From NCBI GenBank assembly GCA_964503965.1, contig CAZDCK010000012.1, positions 12,371-76,370 of the forward strand: a stretch of 64,000 bases of DNA. The letters run 5' to 3'. The notes under the pieces are model-generated. The model did not search any database, was not told where the DNA came from, and worked only from the letters and a program-made list of their open reading frames with translations. The position numbers and the translations under genes are program-made. This stretch comes from Eutrophocola sp964503965 (GTDB taxonomy: Bacteria > Pseudomonadota > Gammaproteobacteria > Pseudomonadales > Pseudohongiellaceae). Of the stretch, positions 8,938 through 18,676 are shown one piece after another. Every line of letters starts with the position of its first letter. The first letter of the stretch is position 1.

Positions 8938-9363
8938 CTAGTGAATCATATTCGGGACAGCGAGCACAAACAGTGGGATTGGTGCATCGAACTGGTCCCC
9001 GTCAGCGGTTTCCATGGTATAGGAACCATGCATATCCCCGATTTCCGTGCCGATGATGGTGCCACTGGAATATTCGAAAGAGTCTCCTGGCTGGATCAGG
9101 GGCTGCTGTCCTACAACGCCTTTACCGGACACCTCCTCGACCTTGTTATTCTGATCAGTAATAACCCAGTGCCTGTTTAACAAGCGCACGGATTCTGGCC
9201 TGTTGTTGGTTATGGTAATGGTGTAGGAAAACGCATACGAGTTTTGTGCAGGGTCCGACTGCATCTCCAGGTAGCGCGTGCGGGTGTTGATGTTGATTCC
9301 GCTGTTGTCGTTTTCTGTGCTCACAATATGGTTCACGCCCTGTGCTTGTTCATGGTCAGTCAT
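8938..9363 (-). CDS. apaG: ApaG (Co2+/Mg2+ efflux protein name; function unsettled)
   Basis: Small beta-sandwich protein of the ApaG/DUF525 fold, resembling fibronectin type III. Conserved segments seen are YTITITNNRPESVRLLNRHWVIT, the GVVGQQPLIQPGDSFEYSSG run (conserved turn) and GSYTMETADGDQFDAPIPLF. The 141-residue product has about 15 extra residues at the N-terminus over E. coli ApaG, so a later start is possible. Function remains debated; older annotations cite cobalt/magnesium efflux. Confidence 0.94.
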   Translation of the reverse strand: MTDHEQAQGVNHIVSTENDNSGININTRTRYLEMQSDPAQNSYAFSYTITITNNRPESVRLLNRHWVITDQNNKVEEVSGKGVVGQQPLIQPGDSFEYSSGTIIGTEIGDMHGSYTMETADGDQFDAPIPLFVLAVPNMIH

Positions 9364-9465
9364 ATATAAAGTCCAACGGATTATACGTGTCAGTTGATTG
9401 AATGGCTGACTCAGGAATGGCTTGAAAGGTGAATGGCAAGAACCCGGTAGCCGAAATCATTACCG

Positions 9466-10257
9466 TCAGAGTGCGTTGGTAATGGTAACATATTCCGCGA
9501 GTGAGAGGGTTTCCGGGCGACGACTGCCATCAATGTCCAGCGCTGCTAGGAGGGATTTATCCAGCAGTGGTTTGAGTGTGTTCTGCAGGGTTTTTCGGCG
9601 CTGGGAAAACGCGGTCCGAACCACTTTTTCCAGCAATTTTTCATCGTTTGCCTTCAGGGTCATTTCTTGCCGGGGAGTCAGTCTAACAATGGCTGAATCC
9701 ACTTTGGGGCGGGGGACAAAGGCATCAGGAGGCACTTTAAATAGTTTTTTGGCCTCACAGTAGTACTGGGTCATGATGCTGAGCCTGCCATAATTACGGT
9801 TGCCTGGTTGAGCCGCTATTCTCTCCACCACTTCCAGTTGCAACATAAACAGCATATCCCTGAACAGGTGACGACATTCAAAGAGATGGAAGAGCAGTGG
9901 GGTGGAAATGTTATAGGGCAGGTTTCCGATCACCCGGTATCGCTGCGCGGGTGCGGGCAGAGAACTGAAATCAAATTTCAGAACATCCGCATTGTGCAGG
10001 GAAAAGTTCGGTTTGCTGTCAAAGCGCCAGCTGAACTCTGCGGCCAGATCGCGATCGATCTCAATGACATCGAGGTGCGCACACTGGTCAATCAACTGGT
10101 CTGTCAGGGCTCCCTGTCCTGGGCCTATCTCGATGAGGTAATCTTCAGCCGACGGATCAAGCGCCTGTATTATCCGGTCAATAATGCCCTGGTCGCTAAG
10201 AAAGTTTTGCCCGAACCGCTTCCTGGGCCTGTGACCCCTGTGTTCGTTGTCAGCCAT
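9466..10257 (-). CDS. rsmA: 16S rRNA dimethyladenosine transferase RsmA (KsgA)
   Basis: Dimethylates the two adjacent adenines near the 3' end of 16S rRNA during 30S assembly. SAM-binding motif EIGPGQGALTDQL and catalytic NLPYNIS are present, after the family opening RKRFGQNFLSD. The ATG at 10257 overlaps the end of pdxA by eight bases; an upstream in-frame ATG at 10293 lies deeper inside pdxA and would add 12 unusual residues, so I prefer 10257 (263 residues). Confidence 0.95.
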   Translation of the reverse strand: MADNEHRGHRPRKRFGQNFLSDQGIIDRIIQALDPSAEDYLIEIGPGQGALTDQLIDQCAHLDVIEIDRDLAAEFSWRFDSKPNFSLHNADVLKFDFSSLPAPAQRYRVIGNLPYNISTPLLFHLFECRHLFRDMLFMLQLEVVERIAAQPGNRNYGRLSIMTQYYCEAKKLFKVPPDAFVPRPKVDSAIVRLTPRQEMTLKANDEKLLEKVVRTAFSQRRKTLQNTLKPLLDKSLLAALDIDGSRRPETLSLAEYVTITNAL

Positions 10258-11242
10258 GGGGATTCCAGTATGAGGCCATTTCCCTGGCAGCATCTATGGC
10301 AGTTACCAGGCTTCCCGTGCTGGCCTTGCCGGTCCCGGCCAGATCGAGAGCTGTTCCATGATCTACAGAGGTGCGGATAATCGGTAACCCCAGGGTAATG
10401 TTGACGGCATTACCAAAGCCCTCGTATTTCAATACCGGCAGTCCCTGGTCGTGGTACATGGCCAGGACGGCATCGGCAGTGGCCAGGTGTCGGGGGGTGA
10501 ACAGGGTATCCGCGGGAAGTGGGCCTACCAGGTGGATGCCATCATGACGACAGGCATCCATCGCCGGAATTATTGTGTCGATTTCCTCCAGGCCCAGGTG
10601 ACCATCCTCACCTGCATGGGGATTGAGTCCGGCAACCACAATTTCCGGCTCGGTTATGCCAAATTTCTGCTGCAGATCCCGATGCAGAATGCAGATGACT
10701 TTCCTGAGCAGGTCGGGCGTAATAGCTGCCGGGACTTCAGCCAGGGGTAGGTGCGTTGTGACAAGGGCTACACGTAGTCCCTGTGTTGCCAGCATCATGA
10801 CGACAGTCTCTGTTTCACACAGGTCCGCCAGATATTCTGTATGCCCCGAAAAAGAAAAACCGGCCTGGTTGATTATGCTCTTCTGGACCGGTCCTGTGAC
10901 AAGACCGGAAAACTGCCCCGACAGACAACCCGATACCGCCTGGTTTAATGTTTCCAGTACAAATGAACTGTTGTTTATGTCGAGAATGCCAGGTCTGGCC
11001 GGAGATTTCAGTGTTACCGGCAGAATATTTACAGTACCGGGATCGCAGGGACCATCGGACCAGATTGCTATGTTGATGTCTATGCCAAGTAATTCCGCCC
11101 GTTCTCTGATCAGTGCCGGGTCAGTCACCAGCACAATGGGCGTAAGTTCAGCGTGTTCGGCAGCATACTGAATACACAGGTCCGGACCGATTCCGGCGGG
11201 TTCGCCGGGAGTGATTGCCAGTGGGGGATGGGGTTTATTCAA
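10250..11242 (-). CDS. pdxA: 4-hydroxythreonine-4-phosphate dehydrogenase PdxA
   Basis: Oxidises 4-phosphohydroxy-threonine with NAD in pyridoxal phosphate synthesis. Family signatures are GEPAGIGPDL near the N-terminus, SGHTEYLADL, GLNPHAGEDGHLG and MYHDQGLPVLKYEGF, whose His residues bind the divalent metal. Length of 330 residues is standard. Its start overlaps the surA stop by eight bases and its end overlaps rsmA, so the set is one tightly packed transcript. Confidence 0.97.
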   Translation of the reverse strand: MNKPHPPLAITPGEPAGIGPDLCIQYAAEHAELTPIVLVTDPALIRERAELLGIDINIAIWSDGPCDPGTVNILPVTLKSPARPGILDINNSSFVLETLNQAVSGCLSGQFSGLVTGPVQKSIINQAGFSFSGHTEYLADLCETETVVMMLATQGLRVALVTTHLPLAEVPAAITPDLLRKVICILHRDLQQKFGITEPEIVVAGLNPHAGEDGHLGLEEIDTIIPAMDACRHDGIHLVGPLPADTLFTPRHLATADAVLAMYHDQGLPVLKYEGFGNAVNITLGLPIIRTSVDHGTALDLAGTGKASTGSLVTAIDAAREMASYWNPHG

Positions 11243-12533
11243 AGTCTATCTTGATGTCGATATAGGCAGTATCGCGAAGTTCGGTCAGCCAGTTTTCCAG
11301 TTCGTTCTCGAATTTTCGCTGACGCAGAATCTGTTCTGCCTGGTAGCGCATGTTTTCTTCTGTCATATCTTCCAGCCGTGTTTCCAGGCGTTCGATAATA
11401 TGCCAGCCGTCTGTTAGGCGCACCGGCTCGGACATTTCACCGTCTTCAAGATTCTGGACAACCGCAAGAAATTCCGGGGGAAACTGGCCAAAGGTGATCC
11501 AGTCCAGGTCACCGCCGGCAACGATAGAAGTTTCATCATCCGTTTCCTGCCGGGCAATATCCCCAAGATCATCACCGTCCTGAATGCGTTGGTAAAGGTC
11601 ATTGATGAGGTCCTCAGCCTGCGCCTCTGTGCGGATTTCGTTTGGTTCTATGAGGATGTGGCGGACATGGAACTGCTCTATTTCCAGGGTAGCGCCACCA
11701 CGCAGGTCGGTCACCTGGATGATATGCCAGCCACTGGGACTGCTGAATGGTTCGCTGATTTCACCCAGGACCATGTTCGGTACCACGTCCCGGAACACCT
11801 GTGGCAGGTCTTCCACTTTCCTGAACCCCAGGTCACTGCCTCGCACAGGTATGCCGCTGACCTGGCCAGCATTAATGAACTGGTAGATTTCTACACCATC
11901 GACAAGCTGCTGGTAAATCAGATTGGCAAGTTCATCACGCCTGGCCTGGTCCGGGCCATCTGTTCGTTCTATCAGAATCTGGGCTACCCGGTATTCCGGT
12001 GCGATATCTGCCTGGCCTGTTTCCGAGCGCAGAAAGTTTTCCACTTCCTGTCGGGTAATATCTATACGGCCGTTTACAGCACCTGTCTGAAACTGCTGGA
12101 GAATGATGTCCTTGCGCAACTGCTGACGGGTCTGGGCGTATATACCCTGGTTTTCCAATACCTGGCGGAACTGGTCGAAACTCATGTTGTTCTGCTGGGC
12201 TATGACATTCATGGCCTGGTTAAGCTGGTTGTCATCAACCCGAACACCAGCGCGGGTAGCCATCTGCATCTGCAGGTTTTCTATGATGAGCTGGTCGAGA
12301 AGCTGCTGCTTTAATTCCGCTGGATCCGGGCGTGGGCCCTGGACATTGGCCAGTTGCTGTTCAATCTGGGCCCAGCGCATATCAAATTCTGACTGCAGCA
12401 CCACGTCATCGTCAGCGATGACAATAATTTTGTCCAGGGACTCTACTTCCTGTGCCTGCACACTGGCAGACAACACCAGGAGCAGCGCAAGTCCTGTTTT
12501 ACCCATGAGTGTTGCTGAAAACTTACTGACCAT
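11235..12533 (-). CDS. surA: Periplasmic chaperone / peptidyl-prolyl isomerase SurA
   Basis: Periplasmic chaperone that escorts outer-membrane proteins, including LptD, to the BAM complex. After a signal peptide (GLALLLVLSASVQAQ) comes the N-terminal chaperone domain and two parvulin domains, recognised by YRVAQILI with GSDLGF and by FHVRHILIE with GGDLDWITFGQFPPEF. The ATG at 12533 has a GAGATAGAG site before it and overlaps the lptD stop by 11 bases. Earlier in-frame starts inside lptD would only lengthen the region before the signal peptide. Confidence 0.95.
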   Translation of the reverse strand: MVSKFSATLMGKTGLALLLVLSASVQAQEVESLDKIIVIADDDVVLQSEFDMRWAQIEQQLANVQGPRPDPAELKQQLLDQLIIENLQMQMATRAGVRVDDNQLNQAMNVIAQQNNMSFDQFRQVLENQGIYAQTRQQLRKDIILQQFQTGAVNGRIDITRQEVENFLRSETGQADIAPEYRVAQILIERTDGPDQARRDELANLIYQQLVDGVEIYQFINAGQVSGIPVRGSDLGFRKVEDLPQVFRDVVPNMVLGEISEPFSSPSGWHIIQVTDLRGGATLEIEQFHVRHILIEPNEIRTEAQAEDLINDLYQRIQDGDDLGDIARQETDDETSIVAGGDLDWITFGQFPPEFLAVVQNLEDGEMSEPVRLTDGWHIIERLETRLEDMTEENMRYQAEQILRQRKFENELENWLTELRDTAYIDIKIDFE

Positions 12534-14958
12534 ATTCTCTATCTCTGTAACCGCTGATACCGTTGTTGAGAATTCCACTAACGTTACCACCTATGACGCT
12601 GCCCAGGCCTTTTAGTTCAAACTGGAGGAACACCCCAGTATTATCATCCACATTGCCATAGAAGAGTGCGTCGTTATCTATCCACTGTCGGGCAATCACC
12701 CTGACGCTGTAGCAGCAGTTGTCGTATTCCAGTCCGGCAATGGTTTCCAGGTTGCGACTGTTGGCATGATCGTAATTCCAGCGCCCAATGACTCCCCAGT
12801 TCCCGGTAAGAGGCCACACCGCTGAGATGTCTGTCTGCTTGATGCGCCGATCAATACCTGAGGCCGTGAAAGGGTTGTTTGAAACATCACGGAATCGGTA
12901 GCTGAAATTGAGGATGTGATTTATATCAGATTGGTATCTGAATTGAAAATTGCCTACCTGCAGGTTGTCTTCATCCGTGTCCCATTCCACATACGAATTG
13001 ATGCGCCAGTTGTCGTTAAACTGATAAGTGAATTCACTGGCGACTGCTGAACCACTGGTCAACTGGGCAGAGCCAATACGATTGTTGAGAGTTACTCGTC
13101 TGTCCTCAAAATACCGGATCTGGCCGATGCTGGCACTGGCCTTTTCCTGGCCGCGGTGGTTCAGGAAACGGGTGGTAAGTGCTAGCGTCACCTGGTTGGT
13201 ATCTCCAACGCGGTCCTTGCCGCTAAAGCGGTCTTCCCGAAACAGCTGGTTAAAGCTGAATGTCATGTTGGAGCTGTCGAAGACCGGAATATCACTCTGG
13301 TCTTCATATTCACTGTACAGGTAGTAAAGCCGTGGCTCGAGTGTCTGGACCAGGTCCTGCCCACGGAATTCCAGATCCCTGTCAAAGATAAGCCCGCTGT
13401 CCAGGCTGCCAACAAATATGCCCCTGGAAGGGTCTTCAGTGAAGACGTTGCTCGGGTCGTCCAGGGTATAGCTGGCATACTTGTACTTGGCTTCAGGTGT
13501 TATGAAAGCCCCGGGGCTGGACCAAGGGAAGCTGATTTCCGGCTGGATTGAAAGACGTTGCCCGGTTACCAGGGCACCATTTCTCAACTGGGCTGCTGTG
13601 AGATCATTCGCATCCAGGTCTCGGTCGAAACGTACATATTCGCTGCGGATTCCATATTCAAACCCCAGTTCATTGCTGAAATTACCGTCCAGATTGATCT
13701 TGGGAAGGCGTTCGTAGGGTTGTCGGTTGTCGGGTATGGTGGGATCGATGATCTGGTAGCTCAGGGCCTGTATGCGAAAACGCCAGTCATCATTTCTGTA
13801 CTGTAACCCTCCCTGTCGATACAGAAAGCTTCTGGTCGTGGTGTCAAGCCCGGTATTGCCCAGGTCCTGGAAATAGTCGTCATCGCTGACGGCGGAATAA
13901 TCCACCAATGCGGTCCAGTCCCTGGTCAGGCGACTGGCGTGGTCGATATTGACCTGCCAGCGATCGGCGACTGGCGGAGATTCGGGATCCGGGAGCAGAA
14001 GCTCAGCTGGATCGTACAGATTATCATCCGGCAGGTAGTTAAACTGAATGCTGTTGAGTGAACGCTGTCCCCGGTGACGTCCTTCGAGTCCGAGCATGAC
14101 ACCGCGATCTGTCATTACCCTGGGGTAAAGAGTGGCATCGTAGTTCGGGGCCAGATTGAAATAGAATGGTGTCTGTATATCGAGACCTCCATCCCGGGTG
14201 GAGCCGATGGTCGAGGCCAGAAAGCCGGTTGCACGGTCATCATTGATAGGAAAGGTGATGACAGGCAGGTAGAGCACCGGAACTCCGCCCAGACGTAGTT
14301 TGACATCCCTTGCTATGCCCCGGCCGGAGGCCTGGTTCAATGTGATGGAATTACCTTCCATAACCCATGAATTGTTGCCAGGCTCGCAGCGTGTATACAG
14401 ACCATTGTCGATGGTAATTATGCCGTCTGTATCGGTATAGATGATGACGTCAGCCGAACCGCGCACGTTTTCTTCATGCAGTACATAGCTGGCATTATTC
14501 AGCGTACTGGTTTGACGTGCGTTTTCAATAATGCCATCGCTGCCAGTGAGCAGCATACCGGTCTGGCGTATCCGGATGTTTCCTGACACCCCGGCATTAC
14601 CGTTACCGGTATCATAGGTACCTGAATCTGCGCGGATATAAACATCCTCCTGGCGAATTTCAATATTCCCCTCCAGGGTAACCCTGTCATTTTCCGTGGC
14701 ACTCAGGGAATCTGCCGTCAGGTTCGCAGAACCGGCATCTCCCCTGACAGATGGCAGCTTCGGTTCCACATACATGCCGCAGCAATTGTCAGGCAGTAGT
14801 GCCTGTTGCTCGGGACTGAGATCATCAAAACTTATCCAATCAATATCACTGGCCTGCTGGTAAAGTGAAGGCTGGGCCTGCACAGCAGCGCTGCTCGCCA
14901 GGATGATTGATAACAGCAGGTGTTTGGTTGAGAAAGGTGGAGTGGACCTGGGGATCAC
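12523..14958 (-). CDS. lptD: LPS-assembly protein LptD
   Basis: Outer-membrane beta-barrel that, with LptE, inserts lipopolysaccharide into the outer leaflet. The 811-residue product has a signal peptide, an N-terminal OstA/jellyroll domain (about residues 75-230) and a long C-terminal barrel of alternating aromatic strands. A Cys-Cys pair near residue 60 (DNCCG) and one near residue 770 (DNCCYSVRV) match the disulfide-forming cysteines known in LptD, although the N-terminal Cys arrangement differs from E. coli. It leads the operon with surA. Confidence 0.96.
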   Translation of the reverse strand: MIPRSTPPFSTKHLLLSIILASSAAVQAQPSLYQQASDIDWISFDDLSPEQQALLPDNCCGMYVEPKLPSVRGDAGSANLTADSLSATENDRVTLEGNIEIRQEDVYIRADSGTYDTGNGNAGVSGNIRIRQTGMLLTGSDGIIENARQTSTLNNASYVLHEENVRGSADVIIYTDTDGIITIDNGLYTRCEPGNNSWVMEGNSITLNQASGRGIARDVKLRLGGVPVLYLPVITFPINDDRATGFLASTIGSTRDGGLDIQTPFYFNLAPNYDATLYPRVMTDRGVMLGLEGRHRGQRSLNSIQFNYLPDDNLYDPAELLLPDPESPPVADRWQVNIDHASRLTRDWTALVDYSAVSDDDYFQDLGNTGLDTTTRSFLYRQGGLQYRNDDWRFRIQALSYQIIDPTIPDNRQPYERLPKINLDGNFSNELGFEYGIRSEYVRFDRDLDANDLTAAQLRNGALVTGQRLSIQPEISFPWSSPGAFITPEAKYKYASYTLDDPSNVFTEDPSRGIFVGSLDSGLIFDRDLEFRGQDLVQTLEPRLYYLYSEYEDQSDIPVFDSSNMTFSFNQLFREDRFSGKDRVGDTNQVTLALTTRFLNHRGQEKASASIGQIRYFEDRRVTLNNRIGSAQLTSGSAVASEFTYQFNDNWRINSYVEWDTDEDNLQVGNFQFRYQSDINHILNFSYRFRDVSNNPFTASGIDRRIKQTDISAVWPLTGNWGVIGRWNYDHANSRNLETIAGLEYDNCCYSVRVIARQWIDNDALFYGNVDDNTGVFLQFELKGLGSVIGGNVSGILNNGISGYRDREYGQ

Positions 14959-15067
14959 TTCTCAATTCCCCTGTGTGTAGGCATAATGCTGAACATCGAA
15001 GGATTCTAGTTTTTATGGCCCGGCTAAACAAGTTACACAACGTGTGGAGCCAGGATCGTTTCCCTGT

Positions 15068-16183
15068 ATGAGCCAATCTGAGAATACAAAGGCAAATTTG
15101 CAAAAGCGTCAGGAAGAGCTCCAGCACTGGTTCAGGGAAATTTTACCAAGCCTTGATGCCGGTGGCACTGAAAACAATGAATCAGTTGACGCTGTTACCC
15201 TTGAGCCCTTAAGCGGAGATGCCAGTTTCCGCCGCTATTTTACCGCACGGTACAACAAACAGACCTACGTCCTGGTTGATGCACCCCCTGACAAGGAAGA
15301 TGCGAGGACATTTGTCCAGGTTGCGGGAGAATTCCTTAAGGCCGGTGTGAACATACCCAAAGTATTTGATGCCAACTATGAAAGTGGATTTCTATGCCTG
15401 TCCTTCCTTGGAGATACCCTGCTTTGGCAGCAGCTCGATACACTGAAATCGGAAAATCGTCTGTCTGAAGTCAACAAGGTGTATACCAATGCGTTTGAGA
15501 TCCTGTTAAAAATCCAGGGCATTCGTGAAGGTTCTGATATTCTCCTGCCTCCCTATGATGGTGTGCTGCTGATCACTGAGCTTGAATTGTTCAGGGAGTG
15601 GTTCTGTCAGGGCATCATGGGGCTGGAATTGACCCGGGACGATAATGCGCTTCTGGATGATTTTTTCGGGGTGCTGGTGGATACGGCCCTTGGTCAGCCA
15701 CAGGTGTGTGTGCACCGGGATTATCATTCACGCAACCTGATGGTTAATGAACAGGGTGACCATGGTGTGCTGGATTTTCAGGATGCGGTGATTGGCCCGG
15801 TTACCTATGACCTGGTCTCCCTGATCAAGGATTGCTACATCAATTGGCCCAAGGCAATGATACGGGAATGGGCCCTGCAATATGCCAATATGGCACAGAC
15901 AGCCGGCATAATTAATGGTTTTGAAAATCAGCAGTATCTCCTGGAATTTGACCTGATGGGGGTGCAGAGACACCTGAAGGCCGCTGGTATTTTTTCCAGG
16001 TTGTACCTGCGTGATGGTAAACCGGGTTATCTCGGTGATATTCCGCGAACCCTGGCCTATATCAAAGAGGTGCTGGGGGACTATCCGCAGATGTATGAAA
16101 TTGGGCACTGGCTGGAGAAGCGGGTTTACCCGATGTTATGGACCCGTCTACGTTCCATAGAGAACGGGAGCCGTAATCTGTGA
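15068..16183 (+). CDS. amgK: AmgK, anomeric N-acetylmuramate/N-acetylglucosamine kinase
   Basis: Aminoglycoside phosphotransferase-fold kinase that phosphorylates the anomeric position of recovered MurNAc in cell-wall recycling. Catalytic Brenner-type loop HRDYHSRNLMV and the metal motif LDFQDAVIGPVTYDLVSL lie near residues 215 and 235. Divergent from lptD and translationally coupled to murU, the arrangement seen in Pseudomonas. A GTG at 15044 is an alternative start adding eight residues. Identity rests on fold plus the murU partner. Confidence 0.92.
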   Translation: MSQSENTKANLQKRQEELQHWFREILPSLDAGGTENNESVDAVTLEPLSGDASFRRYFTARYNKQTYVLVDAPPDKEDARTFVQVAGEFLKAGVNIPKVFDANYESGFLCLSFLGDTLLWQQLDTLKSENRLSEVNKVYTNAFEILLKIQGIREGSDILLPPYDGVLLITELELFREWFCQGIMGLELTRDDNALLDDFFGVLVDTALGQPQVCVHRDYHSRNLMVNEQGDHGVLDFQDAVIGPVTYDLVSLIKDCYINWPKAMIREWALQYANMAQTAGIINGFENQQYLLEFDLMGVQRHLKAAGIFSRLYLRDGKPGYLGDIPRTLAYIKEVLGDYPQMYEIGHWLEKRVYPMLWTRLRSIENGSRNL

Positions 16184-16863
16184 GGGCAATGGTACTGGCC
16201 GCCGGGAAGGGAGAGCGCATGCGTCCCCTGACACTGGAAACCCCCAAGCCCTTGCTAATGGCTGGTGGTAAGGCGCTTATTGTCCATCAACTTGAAAAGC
16301 TGGCACAGGCAGGATTCAGGGATATTGTGATCAATCATGCCTGGTTGGGCGAACAGGTAGAACAGGCACTTGGGGACGGCAGCAGTCTGGGGGTGACTAT
16401 TTCCTGGTCGCCCGAGCATGAACCTCTGGAGACGGCTGGTGGGATACTCCAGGCACTTCCGCTGCTTGCTGGTGCCGGACATGACTCGGCCTTTGCCTGT
16501 GTGAATTCAGATATCTGGACTGATTTTTCCTATACGCGCCTGCCGCAACTGAATGGAGACAGCCTGCTCGCCTGGCTGGTTATGGTCGACAATCCGCCGC
16601 AGCATAGTGATGGGGATTTCGTACTGGACAATGGCCTCGTCCGTGAAGGTACATCCTCGGAGAAAAAACTCACCTTCAGTGGTATCGCTGTCTATCATCC
16701 CGGACTGTTTTCCGGACTGGCGCCTGGGAAACAGTCCGTCGTTCCCCTGCTGAAAAAGGCCATGGCTGAGGGCCGGGTAGGAGGCGAATACCATGGGGGG
16801 CAGTGGTACGATATCGGCACCCCCGAACGCCTGACTCAGCTTGATATAATGCTTTCTGCCTGA
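16180..16863 (+). CDS. murU: MurU, N-acetylmuramate alpha-1-phosphate uridylyltransferase
   Basis: Converts MurNAc-alpha-1-phosphate and UTP into UDP-MurNAc, bypassing de novo MurA/MurB synthesis; in Pseudomonas this route gives intrinsic fosfomycin tolerance. The nucleotidyltransferase signature MVLAAGKGERMRPLTLETPKPLL is split here by its variable residues but complete, with VNSDIW for the metal Asp. The start is a GTG inside a four-base GTGA overlap with amgK. Length is 227 residues. Confidence 0.94.
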   Translation: MRAMVLAAGKGERMRPLTLETPKPLLMAGGKALIVHQLEKLAQAGFRDIVINHAWLGEQVEQALGDGSSLGVTISWSPEHEPLETAGGILQALPLLAGAGHDSAFACVNSDIWTDFSYTRLPQLNGDSLLAWLVMVDNPPQHSDGDFVLDNGLVREGTSSEKKLTFSGIAVYHPGLFSGLAPGKQSVVPLLKKAMAEGRVGGEYHGGQWYDIGTPERLTQLDIMLSA

Positions 16864-16874
16864 CAGGTTTGCTG

Positions 16875-17675
16875 TCAGGGATCCAGGTCCGCTGAAACAA
16901 TCGCTTTTCCCTTTTCGACGATCAACACCTTGTTAATGCCCACTTCCTGCCAGGCATCGCTGTCGGATAATGGTTCTGAGGCCACGATGATACTTTCTGC
17001 TGATTCTGCATAGTGTAGTGTGGGAGGAGGATGGTCCTCCAATTCACTGTAACGGGTGAACAGGGCAGTTGTGCCATTGCTTACTGCAAAATTCATCGGC
17101 GCTTCTGTGCGGCATCCTGCCCTGGTCCTGATATCGTGAATGATGGTCAGGGTCCTGTTCAATGCTGCGAGGATTTTGTCAGCATCCGTTTCGTGGTGCC
17201 GTCCCACAGCATCAAGAAACAGTGCAAAGGCATGTTCCGAGTCTGTATTACCCTGGATGGATTCAAATGCTTCATCTGACAGGGCTTCCAACAGGTAGCG
17301 TCGTGTTTTATGGAACTCTCCCAGAAAGCCGTTGTGCATCCAAAGCCAGGGGCCATGCTTGAAGGGATGGCAGTTGGCCTGGGAAACCGGCATGCCGGGC
17401 GTTGCATCCCTTACGTGGGCAAAAAAATGGGGGGTGAGAATCTTGGCAGCAATCTCGCGCAGATTCCGATTGCTCCAGGCCGGCTCAATACTGACGAATG
17501 TCCCGGGCTCCGGATCATCATGTTGCGGATACCATCCAACACCAAAGCCGTCGCCGTTGACTGGTTCGAATCGCATCCGGGCATGACGGCTTTGTCTGAC
17601 AAGTGAATAGGCACTGTCCAGAAGAAGTTCCTGCATGAGAGTAGGTGGTCCGCTATAAGCCAGGAATCGGCACAT
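16875..17675 (-). CDS. Class II glutamine amidotransferase, YafJ-like
   Basis: N-terminal nucleophile glutaminase domain beginning MCRFLAYSGPP, where Cys2 is the catalytic nucleophile after Met removal. Other class II residues are in NGDGFGVGWY, and PGMPVSQANCHPFKHGPWLWMHNGF (split across two strands of the fold). The protein is a free-standing glutaminase of 266 residues, like E. coli YafJ, with no synthetase domain. The acceptor reaction is unknown. It converges on murU with an 11-base gap. Confidence 0.88.
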   Translation of the reverse strand: MCRFLAYSGPPTLMQELLLDSAYSLVRQSRHARMRFEPVNGDGFGVGWYPQHDDPEPGTFVSIEPAWSNRNLREIAAKILTPHFFAHVRDATPGMPVSQANCHPFKHGPWLWMHNGFLGEFHKTRRYLLEALSDEAFESIQGNTDSEHAFALFLDAVGRHHETDADKILAALNRTLTIIHDIRTRAGCRTEAPMNFAVSNGTTALFTRYSELEDHPPPTLHYAESAESIIVASEPLSDSDAWQEVGINKVLIVEKGKAIVSADLDP

Positions 17676-17759
17676 GCTTTGTATTCCCCATGACTTGGTC
17701 AGGATTTAATCATGTATGATGATGAAAAAAAATCAAACTACTTTTTTGCAGGAGGCACC

Positions 17760-18659
17760 ATGCCAAACCGAAAAGAATCGGGTCATTTGTTTCATAATGC
17801 TGCAGATGACAGACATTACGCTTACCCTGAAAAAAGGGAGATGTCGAAAGCCCAGGTTACAGCTGATGCCTACAAACTGGCTTTTGATGATATTGATTTC
17901 CTGCTGCGGGATGAAATGCGTCCTGTCCGTTTCCTGCTGGAGTTGTCCAAGCCGGAGCTTCTTCTGCAGGAGCATGGAATCAACCAGACAGTTGTTATTT
18001 TCGGCAGCGCCAGAACGCTCGATATGGAGACAGCGCTCCTGAAGAAAGAGAAAGCTGAGCTGGCCCTGAATGAAAATCCCGGTGATCCTGACCTGCAAAA
18101 GGAAGTGTCAAGAAGTGACAGAATGATACGGCAGGCGGGTTATTATGAGCAGGCCCGGAAGCTGTCCCGATTAATCAGTGAAAGTTCTGGTTGCGCTGAC
18201 TGCCCGCAGTTGCATGTAGTGACAGGGGGAGGGCCGGGCATTATGGAAGCGGCAAACCGTGGTGCGCATGAAGCCGGCTATGAGTCAGTGGGACTCAATA
18301 TTGTCTTACCCCATGAGCAGGCCCCAAACCCCTATATCACGCCTGAGTTGTGTTTCCAGTTCCACTATTTCGCCATGCGAAAAATGCACTTTATGCTCCG
18401 GGCCCGCGCACTCGTGATTTTTCCCGGTGGCTTTGGTACGCTTGATGAAATGTTTGAAGCGCTTACCCTTATCCAGACAGGCAAGATCAAGCCACTACCG
18501 GTGATATTTTTTGGCAGGGATTACTGGCAGCAGCTCATCAATTTTGATTTTCTCGTCGAGGAAGGAGTAATTAACGAGGAAGACCTGTCACTTTTCCGCT
18601 TTGTGGATAGTGAAGTTGATGCCTGGCAGATCATCCGCAGCAGCCTTGAACAGGACTGA
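17760..18659 (+). CDS. LOG-family (TIGR00730-like) nucleotide phosphoribohydrolase-type protein
   Basis: Rossmann-like LOG-family protein, often mislabelled lysine decarboxylase. The family marks are GGGPGIMEAANRGA near residue 160 and PGGFGTLDEMFEALTLIQ near residue 225, forming the nucleotide monophosphate site. Relatives cleave the N-glycosidic bond of nucleotide 5'-monophosphates. A strong GGAGG site lies just before the ATG at 17760 (product MPNRKES), preferred over the ATG at 17712. About 60 extra N-terminal residues and an inserted helical stretch (about residues 90-125) distinguish it from short plant-type LOG proteins. Confidence 0.85.
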   Translation: MPNRKESGHLFHNAADDRHYAYPEKREMSKAQVTADAYKLAFDDIDFLLRDEMRPVRFLLELSKPELLLQEHGINQTVVIFGSARTLDMETALLKKEKAELALNENPGDPDLQKEVSRSDRMIRQAGYYEQARKLSRLISESSGCADCPQLHVVTGGGPGIMEAANRGAHEAGYESVGLNIVLPHEQAPNPYITPELCFQFHYFAMRKMHFMLRARALVIFPGGFGTLDEMFEALTLIQTGKIKPLPVIFFGRDYWQQLINFDFLVEEGVINEEDLSLFRFVDSEVDAWQIIRSSLEQD

Positions 18660-18676
18660 TGGACGGCCATTACCGC

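Noticed and set aside
17560..17585. GGTTCGAATC-like tRNA T-arm word
   Set aside because: Inside the amidotransferase coding frame, no acceptor or anticodon stems around it.
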